NCBI RefSeq assembly: GCF_014650775.1
Contig: NZ_BMVP01000003.1
Location: forward strand, 558,001-622,000
Direction of reading: 5' to 3'
DNA length: 64,000 bases
DNA from: Streptomyces cirratus
GTDB lineage: Bacteria; Actinomycetota; Actinomycetes; Streptomycetales; Streptomycetaceae
The notes under the pieces are model-generated. The model saw only the letters and a program-made list of their open reading frames with translations, did not search any database and was not told the DNA's origin. Of the stretch, positions 33,928-42,386 are shown in pieces. The translations under genes and the position numbers were made by a program. How positions within the stretch are numbered: the first letter of the stretch is position 1; each line of letters opens with the position of its first letter.

Positions 33928-34668
33928 ATGGAGATCATCGACTTTGTGCAGACGCTGGCCCGCGAGGGCGAACTGTTGGCGCAGGCGGCCGAACGGGCGG
34001 GTACGGACGCCCCGGTGCCGACCTGCCCCGAGTGGCGGGTCGCCGATCTGCTGCGGCACACCGGGGCGGTCCACCGCTGGGCGGCCGGATACGTCGGCGG
34101 CGCGGTGAAGGAGCCGGGCCCGTTCCCGCAGGCGCCGGACGCGGCGGGTCCGGAGCTGCTGGCCTGGTTCCGGGAAGGGCACGCGGCGCTGGTGCGGACG
34201 CTGCGCGAGGCTCCGGCGGATGTGGAGTGCTGGACGTTCCTGCCGACGGCGCCGTCACCCTTGGGGTTCTGGGCCCGCCGTCAGGCGCACGAGACGGCGG
34301 TGCACCGGTTCGACGCGCAGGCGGCGCTCGGAATCCCGTTCTCGGTGGTGGCACCGGAGTTCGCCGAGGACGGGGTGGACGAGCTGCTGACCGGCTTCCA
34401 CGCGCGCTCGCGCAGCGGGGTGCGCAGCGAGAAGCCCCAGGTCATACGGATACGGGCGACGGACACGGGTGCGGTGTGGACGGTGCACGTGTCGCAGGAG
34501 CCGCCGCGGACGGTGCGGGGCGGTACGGAGGTCCCGGCGGACCTCGATCTGGCGGGCGAGGCGGCCTGGCTGTACGCGGCCCTGTGGAACCGCCTCCCCC
34601 TGACCGGCCCCGACGACGCCGACCACCCGCTCGCGCAGCTGTGGAAGGAGACGTCCCCGATCACCTGA
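33928..34668 (+). CDS. maleylpyruvate isomerase/DinB-fold mycothiol-dependent enzyme
   Basis: 246 residues from ATG 33928. N-terminal four-helix DinB-like bundle with the metal ligands: an early His in LLRHTG (about 42-47), then HETAVHRFDAQAA (about 121-133) giving His, Glu and His. The C-terminal 80 residues form the MDMPI_C-type domain (VIRIRATDTGAVWTVHV, PADLDLAGEAAWLYAALWNR). Enzymes of this family use mycothiol, the main actinobacterial thiol, for isomerisation, transfer or detoxification. The exact reaction is not deducible. The 3' end overlaps the convergent gene by 8 bases. Confidence 0.85.
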   Translation: MEIIDFVQTLAREGELLAQAAERAGTDAPVPTCPEWRVADLLRHTGAVHRWAAGYVGGAVKEPGPFPQAPDAAGPELLAWFREGHAALVRTLREAPADVECWTFLPTAPSPLGFWARRQAHETAVHRFDAQAALGIPFSVVAPEFAEDGVDELLTGFHARSRSGVRSEKPQVIRIRATDTGAVWTVHVSQEPPRTVRGGTEVPADLDLAGEAAWLYAALWNRLPLTGPDDADHPLAQLWKETSPIT

Positions 34669-35626
34669 GCCGTCCGCCCCGCCGAGGACGCCGCCGGCGC
34701 CGGCCGACGGTGGCGGCGAAGCCGGTCTGGCCGGAGTAGGGCCAAGCCGGTGGCGTGTTCCACGGATTGGGCATGACGGCGCCGGTGGCGTAGGCGTAGC
34801 CCGCGCCGCGGTCGAAGGCGGTGCGGAGCGTGGAGCGCATGGCGGAGGCGTCCGGGACGTCGTGGACGAGGTGCCAGAACGCCGTTCCGCTGGGATCGAG
34901 TTCGCTGCCGCCGCGGTAGCCGCCGGACTCGTTGAAGACGTTGCCGCCCAGCCAGCCGCCGGAGGTGTAGGCGGCGTAGGTGTCCTCGAAGGTGACGAAG
35001 ACGTCGGCAGTGCGGTGGCCGGGTTCCAGGTAGCAGTCGGCGATGGCGGTGCCGGGGTTGTCCACGACGAGGTCCGGCACGGCCGGGTCGACGGCGCCCA
35101 TGGCGTCTTCGACGTAGCGGCGCAGCTGCTCGTACAGGTCGCGGGTGGCGTTCGCGGGACCGCAGTCCCGGCCGGCGACGTCGAAGAAGATGCCGTCGAC
35201 GTGGAGGCGGCCGTCGGGCGTCTTCACGTAGTTGTCGACGGAGGCCCTGACTGCGGCCACGTCGCGGTTGCCGTGGTCGGTGTGGACGTAGCCGAGCACC
35301 TTGGTCCGCTCGCCGGTCGCGGTGGTGCCGGCGCGCAGGGCGTCCGCGCGGGCCTGCCAGGGAGCGTTGAACGGGGCGTCGCCGTTGCCGGGGTTGAGGA
35401 CGACCACCGAGACGGCCGGTCCGGCGTCGGCCAGGCGCGACAGCATCGGATCATCCGCCCACACGTAGGCGGGGACCGCGATTTCCAGCCCCCGGACGCC
35501 GGGGACGCGGGGGCTGGGCCGGGCGACGGCAGCCGGGGCCGGTACGGGGCCGGCCGGAGCCGGTGCGGCCAGTAAGAGGACGGTCGCAACGGCGTACAGC
35601 GCCTTCACGACGCGGGCGCGGGCCAT
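34661..35626 (-). CDS. secreted spherulation-specific family 4 (glycoside hydrolase-like) protein
   Basis: 321 residues from ATG 35626. Signal peptide (about 1-27; VVKALYAVATVLLLAAPAPA) and a Pro/Ala linker, then a TIM-barrel-like domain: LEIAVPAYVWADDPM, VSVVVLNPGNGDAP, KVLGYVHTDHGNRD, VDGIFFDVAGRDC, VPDLVVDNPGTAI, ADVFVTFEDTYAAYT. These are the strand motifs of the spherulin-4 family, which is related to GH114-type hydrolases acting on galactosaminogalactan-like polymers. The C-terminus is very basic (RRRRRPRRGGRLR). Exported; activity unknown. Stop codon overlaps the convergent gene. Confidence 0.82.
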   Translation of the reverse strand: MARARVVKALYAVATVLLLAAPAPAGPVPAPAAVARPSPRVPGVRGLEIAVPAYVWADDPMLSRLADAGPAVSVVVLNPGNGDAPFNAPWQARADALRAGTTATGERTKVLGYVHTDHGNRDVAAVRASVDNYVKTPDGRLHVDGIFFDVAGRDCGPANATRDLYEQLRRYVEDAMGAVDPAVPDLVVDNPGTAIADCYLEPGHRTADVFVTFEDTYAAYTSGGWLGGNVFNESGGYRGGSELDPSGTAFWHLVHDVPDASAMRSTLRTAFDRGAGYAYATGAVMPNPWNTPPAWPYSGQTGFAATVGRRRRRPRRGGRLR

Positions 35627-36164
35627 GGCGTTTCCTCCGACGGCGGCAGGGGGGGCGACCCGAGGAACAGTAGACGCGCACCGGCGCTGAAAGGGCTGAA
35701 CTCCACGCATTCATACGACGAACAGAAGAGCGACGAATCGTTTCCACCACCGGTCCACGAGCCGCCGCCGGACCCGCCGCACGCGAACCGAAGACCCGCC
35801 CGACAGGCCTCGACGCCATCGGCAACCACCCCCGGGCCGCCGGCCACCCCGTGTGCCGGGCGGCGGCAGACCCCTGCGTCGGCCCGGTAACCCCGGCCGA
35901 CCGGCACCGACCCCAGCCGCCGTGCCCGAGGGCAATCCGGGGTGGCGGGGCGCGGGCAGGCCCGGCTCCGGCGTGCCGGGCGGGGTGGGCTTCCGCCAGG
36001 GGGCGTCCCCGGCAGCGAGGCGCGGTCTTCGACCGTGCGGGCGATCCGCGGCACTCACACGGGCTGATGGCCCGCGCCGGGCCGCCGCCACCACATCCCG
36101 TCGTGATCTCGTGGGCCTTCGTCCGACTGGTGTCCCCCTCCGACCGGTCGATAAGGAGAGCCCC
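35627..36164. other. 538-base divergent intergenic region
   Basis: No supported gene. Several frames are open because of G+C content, but none has a start with ribosome binding site, signal or family motif. The right end has the AAGGAG (36153-36158) that serves the next gene. Nothing else stands out. Confidence 0.55.
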
Positions 36165-37247
36165 GTGCACCGAATGCCCCGCATGCCGCGTATTCCCGGT
36201 GTGAGAGCCGGTGTCGGCACCGCAGCCGTCGCCCTGACCCTGCTCGCGACCGTCCCCCACGCCGTCGCCGCACCTCCCCCGCTACCGGTGCCGGCGGCCG
36301 CGGCGGCCCCGGCGGTGTCCGAGCCGCACAGCGTGGCCCACTTCCTCCTCACCAAGGGCCAGACCCCGGAGAACATCGCGCTGGCGCCCGACGGCTCCGC
36401 CGACGTCACCTTCGCGTTCGCGCGCCAGGTCGCGCGCGTCGACGCACGCGGCCGCACCCGGATCCTCGCCACCCTGCCGAACGAGCCGCATCCCGCCACC
36501 CCCCTGGTCGGCGTCCCGGTGACGACCGGAATCGTCCGCACCCACGACGGGGTGCTCTACGTCGGCTACAACACCGGCACGGCCGCTCTCACCGGCATCT
36601 GGCGGATCACACCCGACGGATCGGTCAGCCGCTTCGTCGCCCTCCCGGCGAACACGTTCACCAACGGCGTCGGCCTCGACGAACACCACGGGTTCCTCTA
36701 CCTGGCCGACTCGGCCCTCGGCAAGGTGTGGCGGGTCTCCCTGCGCGACCGGGCCGTGCGGAGCTGGGCGACCGGTCGCCGGCTCAGCCCGGACAAGTTC
36801 ATCGGCGCCAACGGCATCAAGCTGCGCAACGACGCGGTGTGGGTGTCGAACTACGACCGCGGCACGCTCCTGCGGATCCCCATCCGCAGGGACGGTTCGG
36901 CGGGCACGGCCTCCGTCAGGGCGTCCGGGCTGGCCGGCATCGACGACTTCGCCTTCGCCGGACGCGACGGCGCGGTCCTCGCCGCGCTGAACCCCCGCAG
37001 CGAGCTGGCCCTGGTACGGCCCGACGGCACCCACACCATCGAGCTGGGGGCGCGGAACGGCCTGTCGAACCCGACCTCGGTGGCGGTCCGCGAGGGCCGG
37101 GTCTACGTGCCGAGCGCCGCCTACACGACCCAGCGCGACCCGAACCTCCTGGTCGGCCGCCTCTCCGGCCACGGCACCGACGGCCACGGCACCGACCGCC
37201 ACGGCGCCGGCGACCACCGCATCCACGCGCTGCGCAACCCCCGCTGA
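36165..37247 (+). CDS. secreted SMP-30/NHL-like beta-propeller protein
   Basis: 360 residues from GTG 36165 with AAGGAG 7 bases upstream, which fixes the start although the frame is open to 35853. Signal peptide about 1-37 (TAAVALTLLATVPHAVAAPP), then an Ala/Pro linker and a six-bladed propeller with repeating blades (NIALAPDGSADVTFA, GVLYVGYNTGTAALTGIWRI, NGVGLDEHHGFLYLADSALGKVWRV, NGIKLRNDAVWVSNYDRGTLLRI, SNPTSVAVREGRVYVPSA). The tail has a His/Gly-rich GHGTDGHGTDRHG segment that may bind metal. Exported; ligand or substrate unknown. Confidence 0.83.
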   Translation: MHRMPRMPRIPGVRAGVGTAAVALTLLATVPHAVAAPPPLPVPAAAAAPAVSEPHSVAHFLLTKGQTPENIALAPDGSADVTFAFARQVARVDARGRTRILATLPNEPHPATPLVGVPVTTGIVRTHDGVLYVGYNTGTAALTGIWRITPDGSVSRFVALPANTFTNGVGLDEHHGFLYLADSALGKVWRVSLRDRAVRSWATGRRLSPDKFIGANGIKLRNDAVWVSNYDRGTLLRIPIRRDGSAGTASVRASGLAGIDDFAFAGRDGAVLAALNPRSELALVRPDGTHTIELGARNGLSNPTSVAVREGRVYVPSAAYTTQRDPNLLVGRLSGHGTDGHGTDRHGAGDHRIHALRNPR

Positions 37248-37255
37248 AGGCCGCG

Positions 37256-37288
37256 GTGCCGCCCACCCCGCGCGGGGCCGGGCGGCAC
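37256..37288. terminator. bidirectional terminator at a convergent junction
   Basis: Arms GTGCCGCCC (37256-37264) and its complement (37280-37288), with a self-complementary CCCCGCGCGGGG core between. Lies between the stops of the propeller gene and the geranylgeranyl reductase gene. Confidence 0.75.
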
Positions 37289-37296
37289 TCGCCGCC

Positions 37297-38577
37297 TCAG
37301 CCCTGTCGTCGGCGCGCCTGGCGCCCGTCCATGACGTGCAGGGCCTTTCGGGCGAGCGGGTAAGCGCGTACCAGCTCGGCCAGCGTCGTGGACCCCCGGG
37401 TGATCCGGGCGAAGGCCAGCCAGGCCGGGCGCAGGCCGGTGATCGCCGCGTGCAGCAGCCCGGGCTTCGCCTCGAACAGCGCCAGCATGCGCTTGCCGAC
37501 GCCCATCTCCACACCCAGGCCCGCCTTGACGGCGAAGGCGTAGTTCAGCGCCTGACGGCGGGCGTCCACCGCGTCCGGCGCCTCGGAGATCTTCACGGCC
37601 CACTCGCCCGCGAGCCGCCCCGAGCGCAGCGCGAAGGAGATTCCCTCGCGCGTCCACGGCTCCAGCAGCCCGGCCGCGTCTCCCGCCACCAGCACCCGGC
37701 CGCGCGAGAGCGGCGAATCGGGCTTCCGGCAGCGGGTGAGGTGCCCCGAGGAGACGGCGGGCTCGAATCCGGCCAGCCCCAGGCGGGCGATGAAGTCGTC
37801 CAGGTAGCGCTTCGTGGCGGCGCCCTCGCCCTTGGCCGAGATGACGCCGACCGTGAGGGTGTCGCCCTTGGGGAAGACCCAGCCGTAACTACCGGGCAGG
37901 GGGCCCCAGTCGATGAGCACCCGCCCCTTCCAGTCCTCGGCGACGGTCTGCGGAACCGGGATCTCCGCCTCCAGGCCGAGGTCGACCTGGTCCATCTCGA
38001 CGCCGACATGGGCGCCGATCCGGCTCGCGCTGCCGTCCGCGCCGACCACGGCCCGGCCCAGCACCGTCTCGCCGTCCGCGAGGACCACGGCCACCGTGCG
38101 CCGGTCGGGCACCGCCGCCCCGTGCTGCTCGACGCGGCTCACGGCCGTTCCCGTACGGACGGTCGCCCCGGCCTTCTCGGCCTCCGCGACCAGCGCCGCG
38201 TCGAACTCCGCCCGGTTGACCATCCCGAACAGCATGCCGCGCGAGCGCCGGGTCCGGGTCAGACGCCCGTTCATCGAGAAGGTGACCGCGTTGATCCGGT
38301 CCTTGAAGGGCAGGACGAAGCCCGGCGGCAGGGCGTCGCGCGAAGGGCCGATGATGCCGCCGCCGCAGGTCTTGTACCGGGGCAGTTCGGCCTTCTCCAG
38401 CAGCAGGACGCGCCGCCCGGCGCTCGCCGCCGCATGGGCCGCCGAGGCCCCGGCCGGTCCGGCCCCGACCACGACCACGTCCCACACCTCGCCGGTCGCC
38501 CCGGCGCTCCCCTCGTCGGCCCGTCCGGCGGCGTTCTGCTCTGCGCTCGCGCCCTGTACGTCGTCGTCGCTGCTCAC
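37297..38577 (-). CDS. geranylgeranyl reductase family FAD-dependent enzyme
   Basis: 426 residues from GTG 38577; the frame is open far upstream, so the start is uncertain by a few dozen codons. FAD dinucleotide fold VVVGAGPAGASAAHAAASAG (about 35-54), then CGGGI near 73, the second FAD motif RVLVAGDAAGLLEPWTREGISFALRSG (near 293) typical of the GGR group. It reduces double bonds of isoprenoid chains, such as menaquinone side chains or geranylgeranyl lipids. The 30-residue N-terminal extension is acidic and Gln/Ala-rich. Divergent from the M20 peptidase gene. Confidence 0.87.
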   Translation of the reverse strand: MSSDDDVQGASAEQNAAGRADEGSAGATGEVWDVVVVGAGPAGASAAHAAASAGRRVLLLEKAELPRYKTCGGGIIGPSRDALPPGFVLPFKDRINAVTFSMNGRLTRTRRSRGMLFGMVNRAEFDAALVAEAEKAGATVRTGTAVSRVEQHGAAVPDRRTVAVVLADGETVLGRAVVGADGSASRIGAHVGVEMDQVDLGLEAEIPVPQTVAEDWKGRVLIDWGPLPGSYGWVFPKGDTLTVGVISAKGEGAATKRYLDDFIARLGLAGFEPAVSSGHLTRCRKPDSPLSRGRVLVAGDAAGLLEPWTREGISFALRSGRLAGEWAVKISEAPDAVDARRQALNYAFAVKAGLGVEMGVGKRMLALFEAKPGLLHAAITGLRPAWLAFARITRGSTTLAELVRAYPLARKALHVMDGRQARRRQG

Positions 38578-38630
38578 GATGTGCTGCTGCTCCTGATCAG
38601 GCTGTTCCTCGGATGCCGGGGAAATCCTAC

Positions 38631-38649
38631 GGCGAGAGATCGTCTCGCC
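38631..38649. promoter_or_regulatory. inverted repeat in a divergent promoter region
   Basis: GGCGAGA, 5 bases, TCTCGCC: perfect 7-base arms, between the divergent reductase and peptidase genes (53 and 108 bases from their starts). The right half TCGTCTCGC is shared with the centre of the inverted repeat at 21043-21091. TetR-type operator is plausible. Confidence 0.45.
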
Positions 38650-38757
38650 TCGCTGTGCGAGTATCGATGCTGTCTTTCGCCGTACCCGTCCTACGCGCAC
38701 CACGCGGATGCGGGAGGCGTACACGTACACAACGTCGCACCCAAGAGGAGCGTGCCC

Positions 38758-40122
38758 ATGTCGCCGATTCCGGTCGCCGAGACCATCGCCTCGCTGATGC
38801 CCCGTGCCCGGCAGGAGCTGGCCGAGCTGGTGGCCTTCCGGTCGGTGGCGGATTTCGCGCAGTTCCCCAGGAGCGAGAGCGAGGCCGCCGCGAACTGGGT
38901 GGCGGACTCGCTCCGCGCCGAGGGCTTCCAGGACGTGGCGCTGCTCGACACCCCTGACGGCACGCAGTCGGTGTACGGGTACCTGCCCGGCCCCGAAGGC
39001 GCGCCGACCGTCCTGCTCTACGCCCACTACGACGTGCAGCCGCCGCTGGACGAGGCCGCCTGGATCTCCCCCGCCTTCGAGCTGACGGAGCGGGGCGGCC
39101 GCTGGTACGGGCGCGGCGCCGCCGACTGCAAGGGCGGCTTCATCATGCACCTGCTGGCTCTGCGGGCCCTCAAGGCCGACGGCGGGGTGCCGGTCGCAGT
39201 GAAGGTGATCGTGGAGGGCTCGGAGGAGCAGGGCACCGGGGGCCTCCAGCAGTACGCCGAGGCGCACCCGGAGCTGCTGGCCGCCGACACCATCGTCATC
39301 GGCGACGCGGGCAACTTCCGGCTGGGCCTGCCGACGGTGACGGCCACGCTGCGAGGAATGACCCTCGTCAAGGTCAAGATCGACACCCTCGGCGGGAACC
39401 TGCACTCCGGGATGTTCGGCGGTGTCGCCCCCGACGCGCTGGCCGCACTGATCCGCCTCCTGGACTCGCTGCGGGCCGAGGACGGTTCGACGACGGTGGA
39501 CGGGCTCGCCTCGGACGCGGTCTGGGAGGGGCTCCAGTACCCGGAGGCGGAGTTCCGGGCCGACGCGAAGGTCCTGGACGGCGTCGGCCTCATCGGACAG
39601 GGCACGATCGCGGACCGGCTGTGGGCCCGCCCGGCCGTCACCGTGCTCGGCATCGACTGCCCGCCGGTGGTCGGCGCGACGCCGTCGGTGCACGCGAGCG
39701 CAGGTGCGCTGATCAGCCTGCGGGTGCCGCCGGGCGTGGACACGGCGGAGGCCATCAAGCTGCTGGAGGCCCACCTGGTGGCGCACACCCCGTGGCAGGC
39801 CCGGCTGGAGCTGGAGGTCGTGGGCCAGGGGCAGCCGTTCCAGGCCGACACGAGCAGCCCCGCGTACGCGTCGATGGCGGCGGCCATGGAGGTCGCGTAC
39901 CCCGGCCAGGAGATGCAGGTCAGCGGCATGGGCGGGTCGATCCCACTGTGCAACACGCTGACGTCGCTGTACCCGGAGGCGGAGATGCTGCTGATCGGTC
40001 TGAGCGAGCCCGAGGCGCAGATCCACGCGGTGAACGAGAGCGTCTCTCCGGAGGAGCTGGAGCGCCTGGCGGTGGCGGAGGCCCTGTTCCTGGTCAACTA
40101 CGCCCGGTCCAAGCGCGTTTGA
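38758..40122 (+). CDS. M20 family dipeptidase/metallopeptidase
   Basis: 454 residues from ATG 38758 with AAGAGGAG upstream. Zinc ligands and catalytic residues of the M20 (CPG2/carnosinase-like) family are all visible: His and Asp in YAHYDVQPP (about 83-91), bridging Asp in RGAADCKGG (about 119-127), catalytic Glu pair in EGSEEQGTGG (about 153-162), Asp in IGDAGNF (near 180) and the last His in IHAVNESV (near 424). A lid domain sits between about 200 and 315. Cytoplasmic dipeptide or acyl-amino-acid hydrolase. A strong hairpin follows. Confidence 0.9.
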   Translation: MSPIPVAETIASLMPRARQELAELVAFRSVADFAQFPRSESEAAANWVADSLRAEGFQDVALLDTPDGTQSVYGYLPGPEGAPTVLLYAHYDVQPPLDEAAWISPAFELTERGGRWYGRGAADCKGGFIMHLLALRALKADGGVPVAVKVIVEGSEEQGTGGLQQYAEAHPELLAADTIVIGDAGNFRLGLPTVTATLRGMTLVKVKIDTLGGNLHSGMFGGVAPDALAALIRLLDSLRAEDGSTTVDGLASDAVWEGLQYPEAEFRADAKVLDGVGLIGQGTIADRLWARPAVTVLGIDCPPVVGATPSVHASAGALISLRVPPGVDTAEAIKLLEAHLVAHTPWQARLELEVVGQGQPFQADTSSPAYASMAAAMEVAYPGQEMQVSGMGGSIPLCNTLTSLYPEAEMLLIGLSEPEAQIHAVNESVSPEELERLAVAEALFLVNYARSKRV

Positions 40123-40141
40123 GCTACGCCACGGGTGAACT

Positions 40142-40172
40142 CCGCTCCCGGTGAACCTTTCACCGGGAGCGG
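40142..40172 (+). terminator. terminator after the peptidase gene
   Basis: Perfect 13-base arms (40142-40154 and 40160-40172) with a 5-base loop, 20 bases after the stop. It overlaps the promoter region of the next gene. Confidence 0.8.
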
Positions 40173-40196
40173 CGGGTACCCGGTTACGTTCGACCC

Positions 40197-40895
40197 GTGA
40201 TCGAACTCGAACTGGTGGAGGTCCTCCCCCACCGCCTGCACATGCTGCGCTTCCCCGTCGGCCAGGCGTACCTGTGGCGTGACGGCGAGGCCCTGACGCT
40301 GGTCGACGCCGGCCACGCGGGGGCCGCCGACGCGATCGAGGGGGCCATCCGTTCGCTGGGGCTGCGCCCGGAGCGGCTGGAGCGGATCGTACTGACCCAC
40401 TCCCACCGCGACCACGTGGGCGCGGCGGGGGAACTCCGCGCCCGGTGGGGTGCGCGGATCGTGGCACACCCGCTGGACGCCCCTGTGGTCCGGGGCGAGG
40501 AGCCGGTACCGGAGCCGGTGCTGGCGGACTGGGAACTCCCCCTGTACGCGCACGGCCTGACGGCCCCGCAGGCGCCGCCGACCCCGGTGGACCAGGAGGT
40601 GGCGGACGGCGAGCAGTTGCCGTTCGGGGGCGGCGCGGTGGTGGTGCACTCCCCCGGGCACACGCCGGGCAGCATCGCGGTGCACCTGCCGGAGCACGGC
40701 GTGCTGTTCACCGGGGACTGCGTCGCGGGGGTCGGCCGGGTGATGCTCGGCGTGTTCAACGTGGACGGCGCCCAGGCGCTCGCCTCCTTCCGACGCCTGG
40801 CCGGCCTGGCCCCGTCGGTGGCCTGCTTCGGCCACGGCGACCCCCTGACCGTGGCCACGGCCGACACCCTCCGGAAGGCCGCCGGCACCGCCTGA
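40197..40895 (+). CDS. MBL-fold metallo-hydrolase
   Basis: 232 residues from GTG 40197. Metal motif HSHRDH (about 66-71), second His in HSPGHTPGS (near 153), Asp in FTGDCV (near 174) and a C-terminal His in CFGHGDPL (near 213). This is a one-domain form close to the glyoxalase II/hydroxyacylglutathione hydrolase-like group; substrate unknown. TACGTT (40185-40190) ends 6 bases before the GTG and no Shine-Dalgarno sequence is present, suggesting a leaderless transcript. The last codons (ADTLRKAA) lie in a DNA repeat that recurs twice downstream. Confidence 0.85.
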   Translation: MIELELVEVLPHRLHMLRFPVGQAYLWRDGEALTLVDAGHAGAADAIEGAIRSLGLRPERLERIVLTHSHRDHVGAAGELRARWGARIVAHPLDAPVVRGEEPVPEPVLADWELPLYAHGLTAPQAPPTPVDQEVADGEQLPFGGGAVVVHSPGHTPGSIAVHLPEHGVLFTGDCVAGVGRVMLGVFNVDGAQALASFRRLAGLAPSVACFGHGDPLTVATADTLRKAAGTA

Positions 40896-41024
40896 CGGGC
40901 GCTTGTGACCACGCCACCGCCGCGGGTTCCGCCCGACCCGCCACCACCGACACCCTCCGGAAGGCCGCCCCACCGCCGCCGGCACCGCCCGATCCGCCAC
41001 GTCCGCGACCCTCCGGAAGGCCGG
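40862..41024. repeat. three-copy repeat starting in the 3' end of the MBL gene
   Basis: Copies at 40862-40883, 40948-40969 and 41006-41024 share CGAC(AC)CCTCCGGAAGGCCG. The stretches before copies 2 and 3 (CCGCCCGA-CCGCCAC) also match. The first copy encodes the end of the MBL protein; the others are non-coding. Spacings are 86 and 58 bases. Confidence 0.65.
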
Positions 41025-41155
41025 GGTCGGCGGCGGCCGTGGCCGTCCGCCGGGGGCGGCGCCGCCCGGCGGGCTGACCACCGCCCCGCCCACACCACCG
41101 CCGCCCGGACACCGCCCGACGGCGATCCCCGGCCCCACCCGCCACTCCTGCGGGG

Positions 41156-42193
41156 CTACGGGAGCGGGCGGCCCGCCTCCAGGTACAGCGGGTGGCCGCG
41201 TTCACGGGCCCGCAGGGCCCACCGCAGGCGTTCGAAGCGGACCGGCGGCAGCATGCCGGCGGCCTCCGTCTCCGTCACGAACCGCCACTCCCGCAGCTCC
41301 GGCCCCGGCAGCCGCAGCTCCGCGATCTCCCGCTCCCCCAGCCGTCCCCCGTCGAACAGCAGCCGCAGCCCCCCGTACGCCGGGGACACCGGCGGCTCCC
41401 AGTCCACCACCAGCAGCCCCGGCAGCCGCTCCAGCGCCAGGCCCAGCTCCTCCTCGACCTCCCGCACCCCCGCGCACGCCGGAGCCTCGCCGGGCTCCAC
41501 GACGCCGCCGGGGAACTCCCACCCCGGCTTGTACGTCGGGTCCACGAGGAGCACCCGCCCCCGCTCGTCGAACAGCAGCACCCCCGAGGCCACCGTCTCC
41601 CGCGTCGGCTCGGGCGTCTGCACGATGTCGCACACCGGCGCCGACCCCGTCCGCACCGCTTCCGCGATCCGCTCCGCGGTCTCCCGCACCGTCAGCCGCC
41701 CGTTGTCGATGACGTGCGCGTCGGTCGTCAGCCAGCCCAGCGCCTGCCGGTACGCGGGGATGTGGTCGTACGCCCACTGCCGGACCCGGACGTCCACCTC
41801 CTGCGGCGCCCCCGGATCCTCCCGCGCGGCGATCCGCTCGCGCAGAATCGTTTCCCCGGGAGCGAGCAGCACGTGCCGCACCGGTATCCGCCGCGCCGCG
41901 AGCCCGCCGAAGATCTCGTCGCGGTACTCCTGGCGCAGCAGCGTCATCGGCACGACCAGCACTCCGCCCAGCTCCGCCAGCACCGCCGCCGCCGTCTCCA
42001 CGACGAGCCGCCGCCAGCTCGGCAGGTCCTGGTAGTCGTCGACCTCCGCGAGCCGCTTGCGCGGCAGCAGCACCCGCAGGGCGTCACCGATGAACTCCGG
42101 GTCGAACACGGTGCTGTCCGGCAGGAGTCCGGCCAGTTCGCGGGCCGTGCTGGTCTTCCCGGCACCGAACGTGCCGTTGATCCAGACAATCAC
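41156..42193 (-). CDS. P-loop kinase / Nudix hydrolase fusion
   Basis: 345 residues from GTG 42193. Residues 1-180 are a P-loop small-molecule kinase-like domain (Walker A NGTFGAGKTST at 6-16; a lid/Arg region near 115-130). Residues about 195-345 are a Nudix domain with box GGVVEPGEAPACAGVREVEEELG (about 228-250; the final EExxG is intact). AAA-type kinase domains of this sort phosphorylate or adenylylate small molecules such as chloramphenicol or nucleotides. The combination suggests making and then hydrolysing a nucleotide-linked intermediate, or cleaning up a damaged one; this is inference. Divergent from the LacI gene. Confidence 0.82.
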   Translation of the reverse strand: MIVWINGTFGAGKTSTARELAGLLPDSTVFDPEFIGDALRVLLPRKRLAEVDDYQDLPSWRRLVVETAAAVLAELGGVLVVPMTLLRQEYRDEIFGGLAARRIPVRHVLLAPGETILRERIAAREDPGAPQEVDVRVRQWAYDHIPAYRQALGWLTTDAHVIDNGRLTVRETAERIAEAVRTGSAPVCDIVQTPEPTRETVASGVLLFDERGRVLLVDPTYKPGWEFPGGVVEPGEAPACAGVREVEEELGLALERLPGLLVVDWEPPVSPAYGGLRLLFDGGRLGEREIAELRLPGPELREWRFVTETEAAGMLPPVRFERLRWALRARERGHPLYLEAGRPLP

Positions 42194-42386
42194 GTCTACC
42201 CCTCTCCGATGGCTCGCCTCGAAGCCCCCAGTGGCTTGCCCGCCTCACCCTGCCACGGAAACCCACTCCCGGACCGAGTGCTTATCCTCAAGGTCAGAGC
42301 CTCGTCACGCGTCCCCGCTCATGCCCCCGCCATGTCCCGCCCCTGTCTTCGTCCGTGTCCCGCCCGCTCGCTTCGCCGGAGGTCCC

